A DNA stretch of 64,000 bases, taken from NCBI GenBank assembly GCA_016719565.1, contig JADJYU010000010.1, positions 124,001-188,000 of the forward strand. Direction: 5' to 3'. Made by a program: the position numbers and the translations under genes. Every line of letters begins with the position of its first letter. Within the stretch, counting starts at the first letter, position 1. This document shows positions 61,817 through 64,000 of this stretch, piece after piece. Below the pieces are notes generated by a model that ran no database searches, was not told where the DNA came from, and worked only from the letters and a program-made list of their open reading frames with translations. Source of the DNA: Ignavibacteria bacterium. Lineage in GTDB: Bacteria > Bacteroidota > Ignavibacteria > Tepidaquicellales > Tepidaquicellaceae.

Positions 61817-64000
61817 TGAAATTAGAAGATTTAACTGCGGAGCAGCAGGAAAAGATTTCGGAATTCGGAGTGAATACATGGTATGTGCTTGAATTACTTT
61901 CTCAATATAAATCTGATCCGGATTCAGTGAGTGATAAATGGAAAGAACTATTTAAAGATTTCAATACAGATAGCGCTAACGGTATTGATAAAAGCTCTGA
62001 AACAGGAAAGAAGGTCACGTCTATAAATTCCGGAAATTTACAAACAGTCAATATTCCGTTACCGGGAGAAAATGAGGAAGCGCAGATAATCAGAGGAGTA
62101 GGCGCTAAGATCATTGATAATATGAACGGCAGTCTGACAATACCTACCGCAACTACATTCAGGACAATCCCGGTTAAAGTACTGGAGGAAAACAGAAGGA
62201 TCATAAATGATTTCTTAAAAAATAAGAACCGCGGCAAGATATCATATACACATCTGATAGGCTGGGCGATTGTAAAAGGTATCAGCATTGTTCCGGTGAT
62301 GAATAATTCCTATACCATTATAAACGGAGAGCCAAATCTTGTTAAGAAGCAGGATATAAATCTCGGTCTGGCAGTCGATCTGGAAAAGAAGGACGGAAGC
62401 CGATCGCTGATAGTGCCGAATATTAAGAAAGCCAATAGGATGAATTTTCATGAATTCTTTCAGGCATATAATGATATAATAGACAGATCAAGAAAAAATA
62501 AGATTGAGATACAGGATTTTCAGGGTACGTCAATTACATTGACAAATCCGGGAACGATAGGCACTGTTGCATCAACGCCGAGACTGATGCTGGGACAGGG
62601 CGCGATCATTGCAACAGGAGCTATAGATTATCCTGCGGAATATCAGGCGGTAACAAGAGAGATCATAACAACGATCGGAATCAGCAAGATCATGAATATT
62701 ACAAGTACTTATGATCACAGAATTATACAGGGCGCGGAGTCGGGATTGTTTCTGAAAGAATTGAGCGGACTCTTAAGAGGAGAGAATAATTTTTACGAAG
62801 AAATTTTTGCTGATCTGGGAATTCCAATGAGCCCTGTAAAATGGTACTTAGATAAAACACCGGAAGATCTCTGCAAGATCGATAATCTTGAGGAGATCGA
62901 AAGACAGGCAAAGGCAATACAGCTAATTAATATGTACAGAGTAAGAGGTCATTTACTCGCGAATCTTGATCCGCTGTATTTGAAAGTTCAGTACCATCCG
63001 GAGCTTGATCCGTCGAACTACGGATTTACAGTCTGGGATTATGACAGGGAATTCATTACAGACGGACTGGGAGGATTGAGAACTGCTACATTGAGAAAGA
63101 TACTTGAAATTCTTCATCAGACTTACTGCAACAAGATCGGTGTAGAATACAGGCACATTCAGGATCCTGAGCAGAAAAAATGGCTGCAGGAAAAAATGGA
63201 GCCAAACAGGAATCAGCCGGTGTTTTCAAACGAAGAGAAAAAACATATACTGTTTAAAATATCAGAGGCGGAAAACTTTGAAAAGTTCATTGACAAAAAA
63301 TATATAGGACATAAAAGGTTTTCGCTTGAAGGTTCTGAAACTATCATCGCCACGCTTGATCATCTATTATCAGTCGCTGCGGATTACAATGTAGATGAAA
63401 TGGTTCTGGGAATGGCTCACAGAGGAAGATTAAATGTGCTTGCAAACATTATTGGAAAATCCATGTCAGCGATCTTCTCCGAGTTTGAAGGATATATAGA
63501 TCCTATATCTTCACTTGGTTCAGGAGATGTAAAATACCATTTAGGAGCATCGGGAGATTATAAGACATTTCATGACAAAAAAATAAAAGTATCAGTTGCG
63601 TCAAATCCCTCACACCTGGAATATGTAAATCCTGTAGTGGAAGGAATTGTAAGAGCAAAGCAAATGAGGATGAAGGATCTTGAAAGAAATAAGATCATAC
63701 CGGTACTGATACACGGAGATGCAGCGGTCGCGGGAGAAGGTATTGTCGCGGAGACACTTAATCTGTCACAGCTTCACGGTTATAAGACCGGAGGTACGGT
63801 TCATATAATTATAAATAATCAGATCGGTTTTACAACTTCGCCAATAGACGCTAGATCATCAGTATATGCCTCGGATGTTGCAAAGATGATACAGGCGCCG
63901 ATATTTCATGTAAACGGAGATGATCCGGAAGCGACAATGTTTGTAACAAAGCTTGCATTTGAATACAGAATGAAATTCAATAAGGATGTTTTTATTGATG
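61817..64000 (+). CDS. kgd: Fused 2-oxoglutarate dehydrogenase E1 / E2-like (Kgd-type), partial
   Basis: The first 728 codons are visible and run off the window. The N-terminal segment (EFGVNTWYVLELLSQYKSDPDSV) is followed by a catalytic acyltransferase domain of E2 type, ending in the His-Asp-like ITSTYDHRIIQGAESGLFL (about residues 294-312). The thiamine-diphosphate E1 part follows (VLGMAHRGRLNVLAN, HLEYVNPVVEGIVRAKQ, GDAAVAGEGIVAETLNLSQL). This E2-E1 order is the multifunctional Kgd type known best from Actinobacteria. It converts 2-oxoglutarate to succinyl-CoA in the TCA cycle. No separate sucB is in view. Confidence 0.93.

Overview
The window reads as one contig from a low-GC Gram-negative bacterium of the Fibrobacteres-Chlorobi-Bacteroidetes (FCB) superphylum. 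An Ignavibacteria-like lineage is my best guess. This rests on about eight type IX secretion (T9SS) C-terminal sorting domains with the YPNPFNP signature, two Bacteroidetes-type promoters (TTG-N20-TAnnTTTG), frequent TTG starts with no clear Shine-Dalgarno, and outer-membrane barrel proteins. The phylum call is inference. No tRNA, rRNA or CRISPR array was seen.

Layout. (1) 1-3305, minus strand: rpmH-rnpA-yidD-yidC followed by a partial GT9 glycosyltransferase. (2) 3521-7690: sodium/solute symporter, Bcp peroxiredoxin, a GNAT-like protein and arylamine N-acetyltransferase. (3) 7798-9969: a large secreted propeller with a T9SS tail. (4) 10183-28134: an accessory stretch of more than twenty small, mostly unrelated plus-strand genes (VOC, GNAT, SRPBCC, HAD, DUF1697, DUF4256, DUF3267-like), which includes an MBOAT/SGNH acyl-transfer pair and a lipoprotein beta-carbonic anhydrase. 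(5) 28240-32329: DUF885 peptidase, an outer-membrane barrel and an NHL-like propeller. (6) 32591-48568: an array of secreted YCF48-type propellers and a metalloprotease-like gene that has repeatedly duplicated and decayed. It holds orphan C-terminal tails, copied leaders and terminators, an IS3-family element sitting on a deletion, an in-frame TGA and frameshifts. (7) 48778-52289: a TPR protein, then a RAYT transposase flanked by inverted REP-type palindromes and a 14-unit 21-bp tandem repeat. (8) 52290-57941: fmt-def on the minus strand, then MscS, a divergent EF-G paralogue, a hairpin-bearing 41-bp tandem repeat and a TerC-family protein. (9) 57977-64000: a P-loop protein, paaABCD without an adjacent paaE, and the start of a fused Kgd-type 2-oxoglutarate dehydrogenase.

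How the genes fit together. Regions 1 and 8 are conserved housekeeping (membrane-protein insertion, translation initiation and elongation). Regions 3, 5 and 6 supply exported propellers and peptidases, most of them tagged for T9SS. Region 9 points to aerobic phenylacetyl-CoA-type ring epoxidation feeding the TCA cycle. The most unusual parts are the decaying tandem array (32.5-45 kb), the REP/RAYT locus and the 21-bp cysteine-coding repeat next to it (50-51.9 kb).
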